The position numbers and the translations under genes were made by a program. The notes below the pieces were generated by a model. It was not told the origin of the DNA and made no database searches. It saw only the letters and a program-made list of their open reading frames with translations. A DNA stretch of 64,000 bases from Atherix ibis (Eukaryota > Arthropoda > Insecta > Diptera > Athericidae). Below are positions 11,208-22,806 of the stretch, in pieces; the first letter of the stretch is position 1, and each line of letters begins with the position of its first letter. The DNA is taken from positions 80,379,868 to 80,443,867 of the forward strand of contig OY282607.1 of assembly GCA_958298945.1 (NCBI GenBank), given 5' to 3'.

Positions 11208-12652
11208 ACTATTACAGATTTATTTAACCAAATTTTTGAGACAGAATGTATACCTCACCAATGGACCACGTCAACTATAATACTACTACATAAAAAGGGA
11301 AATAAAGACAACATAAGTAACTACAGACCCATTAGCCTGATGTCGAACGTATATAAAATCTTTTCCAAAATACTGTTGAATCGTTTAACAAAGACTTTGG
11401 ATGAAAACCAACCCAGAGAACAAGCAGGCTTTCGCAAGGACTTTTCAACAATCGACCACATACACACCATAAAACAAGTTATCCAGAAATGAACAGAATA
11501 TGGTATCAATTACTATTTGGCGTTTGTAGACTATAATAAAGCTTTTGACTCATTAAAACATACAAAAATATGGGAAGCGCTTACAACACAAGGGGTTGAA
11601 AACAAGTACATACAAATTGTTAAAAATATATACAAGAACATGAAAGCGAAAATAAGAACAGAAAGAGTAGGTGTATACTTCCCTATAAAAAGAGGAGGCC
11701 GACAGGGAGACCCATTATCACCCAAACTTTTCTCGGCGGTCCTTGAATATATATTTAGACATCTCGAATGGAGTCAATATGGACTAAACATTAACGGAAT
11801 GCAACTAAACCATTTAAGATTTGCAGACGATCTAATTCTAATCTCTGAAGACCCGAGAAGCCTGCAAGCAATGCTTGAACAGTTGGTGTACAAAAGTGAT
11901 AAAGTCGGACTCTCCATGAATAATACAAAAACCAAAGTAATGACTAATTCCGACAAAATCACCATTACAGTCAACGGCAACAAAATAGAGTACGTCGATG
12001 AATATACATACCTAGGACAGATATCACCAAAAGACCTTAAAACCAAAGAAATAAACAACAGAGTACAATTAGCATGGAAAAGATACTGGTCTCTTAAAGA
12101 AATTGTCAAAAACCCGCAGGTACCACTTAAAGCTAAGAAAAAAATATTTGATTCCTGTATTCTACCTATCATGACATACGGATGTCAAACTTGGAGTCTA
12201 ACAAAACAAAACTTACACAAACTAGAAACCTGTCAACACAGCATGGAGCGAAGTATGCTCAAAGTCAAGTTAAGAGACAAAGTAAAACTAGGAAAATTAC
12301 GTAACCAAACTAAAATTAACGATGTAACATACTGCATAAGAAAATTAAAATGCAGTTGGGCAGGTCATATGATGAGGAGTAAACAAGAAAAATGGACTAA
12401 GGATGCAACCGAATGGTGTCCAAGACAAAATAAAAGAAAGGGAGGCAGCTTCTGAGATGGGAGGACGATATTCGGAAAATAGCCGTTGCTACTTGGAAGA
12501 GGACGACTCAGGACCGGAAAGTGTGGCAAGCTCTAGGGGAGGCCTTTGCGGAAACGCAAGACAATCTCAAAACCGGTGTCAATTAACATAAGTGATAGTA
12601 ACTTTCTTCTAAGATTGTTAAATAAAGGCTATTATTATTATTATTATTATTT
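11208..12652 (+). mobile_element. RTE-like non-LTR retrotransposon, 5'-truncated
   Basis: The insert begins inside the reverse-transcriptase region (about 40 residues before NYRPISL) and ends in an (ATT)n tail at about 12630-12652. A short tandem-repeat tail in place of poly-A is typical of RTE-clade elements. The apurinic endonuclease and 5' end are absent. The 70-bp flanking duplication supports target-primed insertion of a truncated copy. RTE is the preferred clade from the C-terminal RWEDDI-type tail and the simple-repeat 3' end. A related clade is possible. Confidence 0.7.
11210..12588 (+). pseudogene. Reverse transcriptase, nearly intact ORF2 fragment
   Basis: The translation runs from 11210 through NYRPISLMSN, QAGFRKDFSTIDH, a TGA stop at 11490-11492, and then an open frame from 11517. 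Reverse-transcriptase motifs are in order: LAFVDYNKAFDS (first catalytic Asp), RQGDPLSP, and LRFADDLILI (the catalytic F-A-D-D box). After these come YTYLGQ, LPIMTYGCQTW and the C-terminal WAGHMMR. A frameshift near 12442 separates RKGG from the conserved RWEDDIRKIAVATWKR tail, which ends at the TAA at about 12588. One stop and one frameshift are the only lesions I see, so the copy is fairly young. Confidence 0.8.
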
Positions 12653-12722
12653 ATTATTTCCTCTTTCCGAATATGAAAAAAGATTCGGCTCAAACGATGA
12701 AGTAATTGCTGAAACAAACGCC
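12653..12722. repeat. Right copy of 70-bp duplication flanking the retrotransposon
   Basis: This copy is 97% identical by eye (two differences) to 11138-11207. It directly follows the (ATT)n tail, and after it the mariner C-terminal sequence continues. Confidence 0.85.
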
Positions 12723-13051
12723 TTTTTTTTTTTGAAGGGTTGGAGAGATCGTATTTTTTTAGATGGGATAAAAAAAATACAATAGAAAAAAGTTCGATTA
12801 TTTTAGTATATGAAGCTAAAAAGAGAATATGTTGAAAAATAAAATAAATTTTACATATAGAAATGTGAAGGCTACACGTATGTATTAATTATATAACTCT
12901 CGTGATAAGCTCCCAATGACTTTCGATCTGATTATGGTGCTCTATATTTCTATGAATGCGAAACTCTTCAAAATTTTAAAATTAGCTGCTATAAAAGTTT
13001 ATATTTATGTACAATATATTTTTTAATATTTCAGCATATAATAAAATCATA

Positions 13052-13942
13052 TATAGGATTTTCCTAAGTGATGTTTCGGCCATTTGTAATATGTCATGAT
13101 CTATCTTTTTTTCATTGTATTCAGTAATGTTTACAATTTCATCATGGAGAGATATACGCAAGAACAACGTTTACAAATTATTCAATTTTATTATCAAAAT
13201 AATCGTTCTCCAATTGCAACTTTTCGTACGCTCACTTTCATCTGAGTGGTGCGGTAAATAAACAAAACTGTCAATTCTGGTGCGAAGAAAATCCACAAAT
13301 TATTCATGAACACCCATTACATTCACCTAAATTGACAGTTTGGTATGGTTTTTGGTCTGGCGGAATTATCGGTCCGTACTTCTTTCGAAATGAAGCTGGT
13401 AACACCGTTACTGTCAATGGAGAGCGGTATATATCGATGATAAGCAACTTTTTATGGCCGAAATTGGAAGAAGTTGATATTGACAACATCTGGTTCCAAC
13501 AAGACGGGGCTACGTGCCACACAGCACGTTCAACAACCGCATTATTGCGAGAAAAGTTTGGAGATTCGATTATTTCAAGAAATTGTTACATTGAATGGCC
13601 TACAAGAAGTTGTAATTTAACACCAGTAGACTATTTCTTGTGTGGTTATTTGAAGTCATTGGTCTTTAGCAATAAACCAGACTCTCTTCAAGCTTTAGAA
13701 GTCAATATTGAACGTGTTATTCATGACATACGACTTGATTTAGTGGAAAAAGTGCTCGAAAATTGGGTTCATTGAATTCGTTCCTGTAAAAGAAGTCGTG
13801 GAGGCCATTTGAATGACGTTTTATTCAGAACTTAATTGTATCGATTGTACTTCACATTAAATAAAAAACATTTCAATTTCCTTAACAATTAGTGTGGTTT
13901 TTTTTAAAAGAAATCATATCACTCCTTTTGGAAAACCCTATA
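13052..13942 (+). mobile_element. DD41D mariner-like element, family B, internally deleted
   Basis: The ends are inverted repeats: the left is TATAGGATTTTCC, and the right in reverse complement is TATAGGGTTTTCC and continues with matches. The start codon is at 13143. The N-terminus (ERYTQEQRLQIIQFYYQNN) runs about 30 residues. A deletion then removes the helix-turn-helix and first catalytic Asp region and shifts frame before HLSGAVNKQN. The remaining catalytic part (13304-13775) is well kept. WFQQDGATCHTA carries the second Asp, and LTPVDYFL carries the third Asp with 41 residues between, so it is DD41D. A TGA at 13773 replaces an expected Arg, after which RSRGGHLNDVLF completes the family C-terminus. 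Confidence 0.8.
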
Positions 13943-13959
13943 TATATATTATATTATAT

Positions 13960-15225
13960 TATTGGGTTGTCCGGGAAATAATTTTTTTTTTTTATAAAAA
14001 TGAAAGACGATTTTCTTATAGTGAATTAATATTTTATTCAATTTAATACTGTCCAGTCTGATCCAATAGCCTTTTCCATCTTTCTGGCGGTAGCGTATTT
14101 CCACGTTCATAAAATTTTTGTTCTTTGCTGGCAAAAAACTGATCCAAGTGATTTTTGACATCCTCATTTGAATTAAACGTTTTTCCGTCTAAAATTTTTT
14201 GTAGAGACCGGAACAAATGATAATCGGAATGTGCTAGGTCTGGAGAGTATGGTGGGTGTGGCAGTATATCCCATCCAAGCTCTAAAAGCTTTTACCGAGT
14301 GGTCAAATTTGTATGTGGTTTCGCATTATCCTGTTGGAACCCTATACCTTTCCTATTGACCAATTCTGGCATTTTTTCTTTAAGTGCATCATTCAATTTA
14401 TCCAACTGATGACAGTACACTTCCAAATTAGATGTTGTGTTGCTCGGTAGAAGCTTTTTCCTTTGACATCCCACCAAACAGATAGCATAACATTTTTGGA
14501 TGAATATTGGCTTTCGAAGTGGTTTGAACCGGTTCATCTTTTCTACTGCACAATCTTTTGCGCTTAACATTGTTGTAGACAACCCATTTCTCGTCTCCTG
14601 TGATAATCCGCTTTAAAAATGGATCATTTTCTTGGCGTTTGAGAAGCAAATCACAAACGTCAATGCGACGGCACAAATTTTTTTCCGTAAGAAGATGAGG
14701 AACCCATATGTTGAGCTATGAGATTAAACCTAGCCGTTTCAAATGATCATGAAAGGTCGTATTCGATAAATTTAATCTGTCAGCAATCTCACGAGTTGTT
14801 ATTCGCCGGTTTGTGTCAATTAATGCCTTCATTGTGTCTTCATCAACTTCAACTGGCCTTACAGAACGTGGTGCATCTTCGAGATCAAAATTGCTGGGTC
14901 AAAATTTTGCAAACCAGTTTTAGCACTGGCACTCACTTAACACATCTTCTCCATACACATCGGATAATTTTTTTCTTGCTTAAACAGTATTTTTATCTTT
15001 TCTATAGTAAAAAGAAAAAATGCTGTTTTTCACTTTCCATATTTAAAAGGTTATCAAACAAAAACTACTGTGCATCATCAATCGATTTTTTTGACAAGCA
15101 AGCCTTGCTATGTCAGCTGTCAAAATACATGTGATTATACGGCTTAAGTGTGAAGTTGGTTGTGAAAAAATACAATTAAGTCCTCTGTTAGGAAAAAGCA
15201 AAATTACTTTCCGGACAACCCAATA
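13960..15225 (-). mobile_element. Near-full-length mariner, transposase broken
   Basis: The terminal repeats are TATTGGGTTGTCCGGGAAAT at the left and, in reverse complement at the right, TATTGGGTTGTCCGGAAAGT, with TA tips. At 1266 bp the length is normal for mariner. The transposase is read on the minus strand: EDTMKALIDTNRRITTREIA near 14860-14800, IITGDEKWV near 14610 (first Asp present), GFQQDNAKPHT near 14310 (second Asp present), and LAHSDYHLF near 14240 (third Asp present). Several stops and frameshifts, mostly in the N-terminal half, make it non-functional. It lies 17 bp from the DD41D element at 13052-13942. Confidence 0.8.
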
Positions 15226-17248
15226 TCAATCCAAAGAAATAAGAGAAGTTTTCGATTTATTAAGATTTCTAACGAATATATTGTTATCTAAGTGAGGTGA
15301 TCGCATACTTTTGGCCTGCAGTGTACATATACCTATTAATCTTTGTTAATTGTTGTTTCTTTCAGTTATTTTTTCTGTTTATTCTGAATATCATTCGGTG
15401 AGCTAATTTACATAAAATGCAATGAGTATAAATACTCTAGTCAATATTTTATTTTTATGCACTTACAAATGTGTGTACACGTTTATGTACACATACATGT
15501 ATATATATATATATATATACACAATTGTATAAGAGAATCTATAATTAAAAACTATTTATGAAGAGAATTATTTGCAATTGTACATATGTGTATATATATA
15601 TTTTCTTACCTAACTACCTATGTATATGTGTGGGGATGTAAGCGATGGTTTGTTGGCGGTTCGTTTTTTTTTGTGTTTATTTTTGTTTTTCAATTTGTGC
15701 ATCTCTCTACTTGCAATGTAATTTACATACTATATTTCATGTACAAATATAATTACCATATTTTCGAGTATTAGTTTTTTTCCTTAAACTTTCAGAGCCG
15801 CTGACTATTTCTAGTCATCTATAATCAGTGTAATTTCGTGAATTGAACAACTAAGAGCAATAAATATAATCTCTTCATACAAATTATAAAATAGATAATA
15901 ACGAATTGAAAGAAATTTATTTTAATTAAAGAAAAAAAAAAGAAAATAAACAATACAAGAACAACAAAAAAAAGGGATAGATTTAAATGTGCAAAATTAA
16001 AAAAAAAAAAGGAATCAGAAGAGAAGAAATCATATAACCAATTTGCCTGTCCTTTATATATGTTTGCATGTGTGGATAAATTCTACCAACCATAATCGTT
16101 CTATGTGAAAAATTAATATTTTGATTAATTAAAAAAAATTATTTTTATCCTAAGAATAAAAATGCCTGAATAAACTAATCTACAAAATTATATATATATA
16201 TAAATAATTAGTTTTGGTGATATGAAAAATGATTTATTAAAAATTTCCGTTTATAAAATATAAAAGTTTATTATTTATAAAAGAAGAGTCAAGAGTGCAT
16301 TTTCTTATACCATATATATATTATTTTACTTATAATACAAAAATATAAACAATTTCCATTTTCGAAGAGTATTTTCTTAATCTCATAACATATTATACTT
16401 TTTATAGCTTTTTGCTGAAGTATTTGTTATTAATCGAAAAAGAAGAAGAAGAAAAACCACCATTTTTTCGCTGTAATAATAAAAATTATATTCAAAGTTA
16501 TAACAATTATAGTTTTTTTTTTGTTGACTATAATTTTTAACAATCATATTTAAAGTTATAGCAAATTTGAAATTTCGTAATAGTTAAAATGGCAATTTGA
16601 TCAAAACTAAAATTATATCAACCGAATTTTACAAAGCAACAACTTATCCCCTTTAAATATGCGTTTATTTGCACTATATAAATAAAGGTCATTCAAAGAA
16701 GAAAAAAATCTATACGTGCTCAGTAAAATACGTTTAAGATTATGCAATTTGAAATAAAACTCGACCCGAGAAAGTATTAAATTGCAAATAAAGGCAAAAA
16801 TGGTGTCCCAAAAGTATTAAATTCAATTGTCCCAAAGTTGTCAAATCAAAAACTTCCATAGCCGCCTATACATATATTTTTGTGACAGTATTTTGTCCCA
16901 ATTAATATATACGCTAATGCTTCCTTTTAAAAATATCTTTGATAAATAAATCGTATTAAGTCCTAATTTTAAAAAAATCATTCTTAAAACAATTGATAAG
17001 CTTACGTAAGTATTGGTGATTTGACATAATGACCAAATTTGTGTTTGTTTGTAAAAAAAAAATGAGAGAATAAGACAAATTGAAAAATAATTTTGTTTTT
17101 TAAATAATATATAGTATTTTACTTTATATTTGTCCCAATTAATATTTTTATATTGTACATACTATTAAGATCGTTCTCTTTTCAAATTCATTTTTAGCTG
17201 TCATTTTGTCTTATTTTTACTCTTGTTTATTCGTAGTATCTCTATGGT

Positions 17249-17296
<48 letters not shown>
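17249..17296. repeat. Compound (TC)n(AC)n microsatellite
   Basis: An uninterrupted run of TC dinucleotides passes directly into AC dinucleotides. Confidence 0.95.
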
Positions 17297-17298
<2 letters not shown>

Positions 17299-17335
17299 TC
17301 ATACTATTGAAGGTTAATCTATAAGTAGCCCGTTT

Positions 17336-17463
17336 AAATAATACAATTTTTATCCTTTTAAAATTTGAGGTTTTAGCACAAAAAATTCAAATTTTTGAAA
17401 TCTGAATTTTTTGTGCTAAAAAAACTCAAATTTTAAAAGGATAAATAAAATTGTATTTAAATT
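17336..17463. repeat. Long hairpin with about 55-bp arms
   Basis: The left arm (about 17336-17391) and right arm (17402-17463) are reverse complements over about 55 bp with small insertions. The shared core includes ATCCTTTTAAAATTTGAG and TAGCACAAAAAATTC. The loop is about 10 nt. Confidence 0.8.
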
Positions 17464-17592
17464 TTTAGCAATAATCGTATTTGCATTTTTAGTACCAATC
17501 GTATTCAAATTTTTAGCTCTAATAGCTTATAATAAGCACATTTTCGACACTACTTTAAATTGGAACATAAAAGCTTTAATGATCGCAGAGAG

Positions 17593-17659
17593 AATTAATA
17601 ATGATTCAGCTCATAATAAATAAACTTCTCATTTATTATGATCTGAATCATTATTAATT
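17593..17659. repeat. Near-perfect hairpin, 29-bp arms
   Basis: Arms 17593-17621 and 17631-17659 are reverse complements with one mismatch and a 9-nt spacer. The core is AATAATGATTCAG. Confidence 0.85.
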
Positions 17660-19351
17660 ACAAATTTAATATAACGGTACTTGAGTGTTTTTTTCATAAA
17701 ATTTGGCAATGGATGATACCTCATCAATATAATCGAGAATACGCAGTTGCACCTCATAATGATGCACAATATTCAAACAATATATAAGAACTAATTCTTG
17801 AAAATTTATTTAATTGGCAAAATTTCGAGCGGCATTAACTCTAATTTTCCAATTACTATCTCAGTTTTTCATTCGACTTCTTTAAACAATCTAGAGGGTT
17901 GATAAATTTCGAACAGTTAGCTTTTTTAAGCAAAAAGTGTTCTAAATCATTTTTATGTAACTTTATAACTTTTTTTTTGTAATCTCTTCAATTTATAGAG
18001 AAAATTTATTTCCCGAAAAAAAAAGTTCGCTTAATTTTACTCAAATTTCGGGCAGAATTAATTGATTTTCTAATGAATTTATTTTTGTAAGACTTATCAT
18101 TATCATAACTAGTCTGAAAGAAAAACCTAATTTTTTTATCATAATTCAATAGTTAACTAAAAAAAATATATAAATTACAAAGTATCAAAAAATCCAATTA
18201 ATAAAAATACTTTTTACGAATAAAAATCAAAATTTCTTATCACACATGGTTTTGTATAATAATATTATACATAAGAAGAAGAAAAAATCTATTATCCAAT
18301 TACATAATATAATCCTGGTATGATAAAAGATACATATTTGGCATTTAATATTATATTTATTTTTATATTATTATGTATTCCAGTATTGAGTTCTGGAGTA
18401 CGTGTCAGATGTGTATTTACATTTTATTTAACGTTGAGCTTTTGTAAATGCACAATCTGGTACGACATTCCAGAATGAACGATCTACTATATACTCTTCT
18501 ATAATTTTTTTTTTTTTTTGCAATATAATTTATTTACTAAAATATTTTTAATTATAATTTATTTATTAGTATTATTATTTTAGTATCAATTTTAATATAA
18601 ATATATTTTGAGTTGAATTTTATTTTATAAATATACACAATAGTATGCCATGTTATCTATATCTCATAAGTATTGATACTAATCCAAAAGATCCTTAATT
18701 TTGGTAAGAAAATCTTAGGTAAGTACTCTTGCAGATTAAGGAAAAAAGGAAAATATATTTTTTTTTGAAATATTGTGCAGGAGGAATAAAGAAGAACACC
18801 ATCATGTGCCTCATTACGCTGAAGGATCTATTTTTGGAAATTGCAAAATAATCAAAAAAAAACCTCAAATATCAACAGTTTTTTAAAAGCCACCCAGTGG
18901 TTTAATGGGAAATTGAGATTTTACTATAATTCAAGATTTTGATCAACGAGGGCCGAAAAAAATGTGCATCTTAAACCGACAGAGCCTATATGCTAACATT
19001 TAGTCAATTATTATAAATGAACTGTCACGTCTTTCTCAATAAAATTACTATTTCCTAAATAAAATATATAAAAAAAATGGCGCAGTGTTTTAAAAAAAAA
19101 TCAATTTTCAACTGACATTTGAAGATACAGAATGTCAAAGTCTTTTAAAGAAAATTTCATATTCGAAGAACAAAAACTTAAGCGAAGTGATTGATGAATG
19201 AAAAGTTCAATTAAAAAATTGTTTGGAGATAAATTAAAACAAGTAAAAATACTGAAATTGGTAAAAAATATTGGAGGTTATAATTTTTGCAAGACCTTCA
19301 TTTGAAAAGTCCACCATACTAATTAACGGATAATTTTCCATGGTCACTTAA

Positions 19352-19423
19352 AAATTAGTTATACAACATTTGCGAGAATCTGAATTTTTCTAAAGATTCT
19401 CGCAAATGTTGTATAACTAATTT
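19352..19423. repeat. Perfect 30-bp hairpin with 12-nt loop
   Basis: Arms 19352-19381 and 19394-19423 are exact reverse complements. The left arm starts AAATTAGTTATACAACATTT. The size resembles a small-RNA precursor, but a fully paired stem points more to a recent inverted duplication. Confidence 0.9.
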
Positions 19424-22400
19424 GGCTCTAATTTGATATAAAGTACAATAAATTGTTCATACAATTAATTTTACATGCTCAATAAGTTCTTAAATATTAT
19501 TATGTGTGATCGAAAATATATTTAGAACATATAAGATGAAGAGACATATTGCCACGATTGAGGCCAAATTATTTGCAAGGACATATGCATTATTTGCAAA
19601 TAATTTTAAATGCAAATTATTCGTCAGAGTTAAGGGTATATCTCTGTCTATTTAAGATATTTTTAACTAATATTATAGTGAAGGTTAGTCATACTAAAAA
19701 AAAAATTAGCACATGTATTTGTCAAGGATTCTGACCATATGACAAGTGGGAAATGTTTTTCGTAGCATTTCCAAAAAAAAAAAAAATGGCTAATTGAAAA
19801 TGAACCCTGCTGAGCATTAATTATAAGTTTTAGTATAAAAATTCACAAAAACACGATATATTATTTGAAATGTCCTAATTGACGTGATATTACATTTTTG
19901 AGTTTAGTTAAGGAGATAATATTCTAAACTAGCCTAATAGGTATAGTAATGAATTTTGCAAAAAAAGAGTTGTAATGATCGTTTGGTAGTGGTTAATTTT
20001 ATGTAAATAGAAAAATATCCTTAGTTATACTATTATTTTAGTAACAGCATTTAAGATTGTTAAAAATAATTTTATAAAAATCATTTAATGGAAGACATTT
20101 TTGCTTTGTTTTTTAATTGAATATATTTGAATTATATTAAAATAATTTTTGCTTTTGAAGAAAGAACTTAGGAGCAGACAAGTAGTATTGAACGAATTCA
20201 TTTAAAAATGTTTGATATACTTTATCATAGGTTGATAAATTGCGGAACCTGCTTCTCGATCGAACACACGCGAGCAAATTTTTGAACGAGAGCCAATAAC
20301 ATGCTAAATTTAGCCAGCTTAAGAGAAGCAACATGACCAGCAAATATATGTGTATGTGTGTGTGGATGCAATATCAAATGCGCTTGGATGCAAAATTATT
20401 AAATCACTACATCATCAACTTAAATACAATATGTTTCAGGTATTTTTTAACATTTACATATATTTTGTTAATTACCGAACATTAGAATCAGAAAATACTT
20501 TATTATGTTGTCAGCTGTTATACGTATTCGAGATATAATGGACAACACATTATAAAGAAGGATATGGATTATTTATTCTCAAATGCATATAGCTAAAGGT
20601 GGAAAGAGATGATTTTAATAGTAAATGCCGTTGTTGCGTCGCCTTCTTCGAATTATGACATAGCCAGCTTGGGACGACTCCATGTTTTTTTCTTTTTTGT
20701 TTGTTATTTTAATTTTGTAAATTTTTCTATTGGTAGCAATTATAAATTATTATATTTTAATTTAGTTTTATACAAAAAAAAAATTCGATTATCGAATAAA
20801 ATAAAATTCTCTTTAAATTGGTCAAAATTTTAAGAAAGTTTGTTCATTTATATTTAATAGTAATCGCCGCCATATTGGAATATTATAAAATTAATTATTA
20901 TTGACATTTCGAAACTTATCGATTTATGATGTTTTATGTCGTTTTCAGAGGATTTGTGTTCGAAAATTTTACATATTTTTTTTGTTGGAAAATAAATCGT
21001 ACCATCATGGCAGGCAGAAGGTCGAGAAAAGGATAATATTTACGACTTGACTAGTCTTCTTTTTTGTTTTTATTTCTGTTATCTTTTTAATTTTGTCCAT
21101 CAAAAAGATTTGTTACCAGTCTCTCCTGCAATTACAAGAGATCATCGACTACAATTAATATTTAAGGAAATATTGAAATATTGATTAAGTAAACATATAT
21201 TTGTACAAAATTATTTATGATTGTTTTTATTTATTTGAAATTATTGAACTATTTAGAATTACATATCCTCTAATTGCTTCCTCCAACCAATTATCAAAAT
21301 GGCAAAGTCCAACCTATGGGGTAAGCTATAAATCATCCTATAATAAGCTAAAGCTCCGGTGTGCTTTCGAAGATTCTGTTCGAAAATAACTGTCGCGATT
21401 CTCTGCGAAATTCATAACACAATAAATCGAAAACGGGTATGAGAGTATGACTTTACGAGGGCAGTGGTGTATAAGAAATGATTGTATTCTATCAGGACTA
21501 CAAATGAATGCGGATGCTTCTTATATGAGTACTTGTTGCAAATGTTTTGGAAGAATTTCAACATAATTGGATTAATTAGGGTGATCTTAAATTTAAGAAC
21601 GAGAATATAAAGGAATTTGGACTATGTTTTTTTGTTGTCCAAACGAGTGTTAGTAACAAACTATGAAGCTACTATAATTGATCTAAAGCTATGCGCTTTG
21701 GCAGTGTGGTTAGCTGGTTGTGTGTTAATATATAACAGCCACTATCCACCCTGCTGCTGCGATTAGCTTGTACAACTATTTATATTATTATTTACAGGAA
21801 GATTAAGACTAGGTTGCAGATTATGCTGGTATCCTTAACAATGAGCGTGCTAATCATCTAGTACAGTAGGCTCTCTACCGTCATGATCCGAACTTATCGC
21901 ATCTACTGACCAAATGGCATTTAACATCTATAGCCATGCGTAGACCAACAAACACACAGAATCAACGGTGGAAGATATACCTCTAGTCCACTGAAGAACC
22001 ACTCCGAAACTCTCGGAAAGAAAACTTTTAAGGATTCGGGACCAATCCCTTCCTTCATGCCATTTCTTTTTCTAAGCGAATGCCCCCTAATAAGAGACCC
22101 AACAACAGCTTTCCCAAGCCCTCTCTTTTATTATATAAAACATTCTAATATGCACCAAAAAATTTAACCACTTTTTATAGCTCATTCCAACTACTATCGA
22201 CCAGTGACATTAGGTAAGCTAGCAATGCCAATCCCCACGTAACATCAACTCAGCAAATCACCTCATGGTCACTTTCAACTCTTGTTTCAGAAACCATACA
22301 CACAACAACGACAACAGAAAGAAAAACATATTTTTACGTACAAAATAGGAGGATTTTGGAGTTCCAAATAAATTAATAAAAATGGAAGATAATTTTGCAA

Positions 22401-22806
22401 ACAAAAATATAAATACATCGAAAACCTAAAATAAAGTTTCAAAATCTTATTGACTACTACATGGAAATTTCCCATCAAATAACTTCTACAAATACTTCTG
22501 CACAAACAGGACTCTCTCTTTACAGCAGCAGGAAATAATAAGAAAAGTTTTTTATAACTATATAACATATCCTAAGAGGTGATATGTGACTTTGCGTTGC
22601 ATAACGTTGTGGGTGGAACAACACTTTCTGGGGAGAATTTTTCCTCGGCTTTATTCTATTCTCAAATTATGGAGAACGTTCGAGTACAGCTTAGAAATAA
22701 TTTTTTTTATTTTTTAATAAATATTTAGGAAAATAATAATTTTTTTGTAGGCTTTGAAGGATTAATTCATATGTGACAGCATTTTGCATCAATATATTTA
22801 TATATA

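Larger units (their letters stand above)
9945..12870 (+). pseudogene. Broken mariner transposase, interrupted twice
   Basis: About 9965-10215 encodes a mariner DNA-binding N-terminus (GNSSPSYGMIQKWFTEF, then ERSGRP and a stop). The frame is cut near 10230 by a TIR element. The C-terminal part resumes at 11085 (ELLPHPPYLLDLAPSNYF), is split again at 11207 by an RTE-like retrotransposon, and ends after 12722 (GWRDRIFLDGIKKIQ). The middle of the protein, with the first two catalytic Asp residues, is missing. The third catalytic Asp position reads Asn (APSN). It is dead. Confidence 0.7.
8010..15325. mobile_element. Tc1-like element remnant hosting nested insertions
   Basis: The outer ends are matching inverted repeats: the left begins TACATTGCAGGCCAAAAGTA (8010), and the right in reverse complement begins TACACTGCAGGCCAAAAGTA (ending 15325). 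Both have TA at the tip, as expected for Tc1/mariner target duplications. The inner original sequence survives mainly at 8010-8500 and 15226-15325, and in fragments with a QQDNDPK motif typical of Tc1-like transposases (near 8930 and 9475). Everything between is later insertion or duplication. The 7.3-kb length is therefore not the native size. The link between the two ends is inferred from their near identity. Confidence 0.6.
15326..22800. other. 7.5-kb AT-rich stretch without a recognised gene
   Basis: I find no exon with family resemblance or consistent splice pattern. The stretch holds AT microsatellites (around 15500), a TC/AC microsatellite at 17249, and three strong hairpins listed separately. 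A somewhat less AT-rich patch at about 21680-22300 has no readable frame. It could hold a non-coding RNA or regulatory DNA, but nothing in the sequence shows that. Confidence 0.5.

Noticed and set aside
17249..17296. TC/AC run considered as a GAGA-type regulatory element
   Set aside because: A plain compound microsatellite explains it, and there is no gene nearby.
21680..22300. Less AT-rich patch considered as a possible gene
   Set aside because: No frame longer than noise, no splice pattern and no RNA fold that I could recognise.
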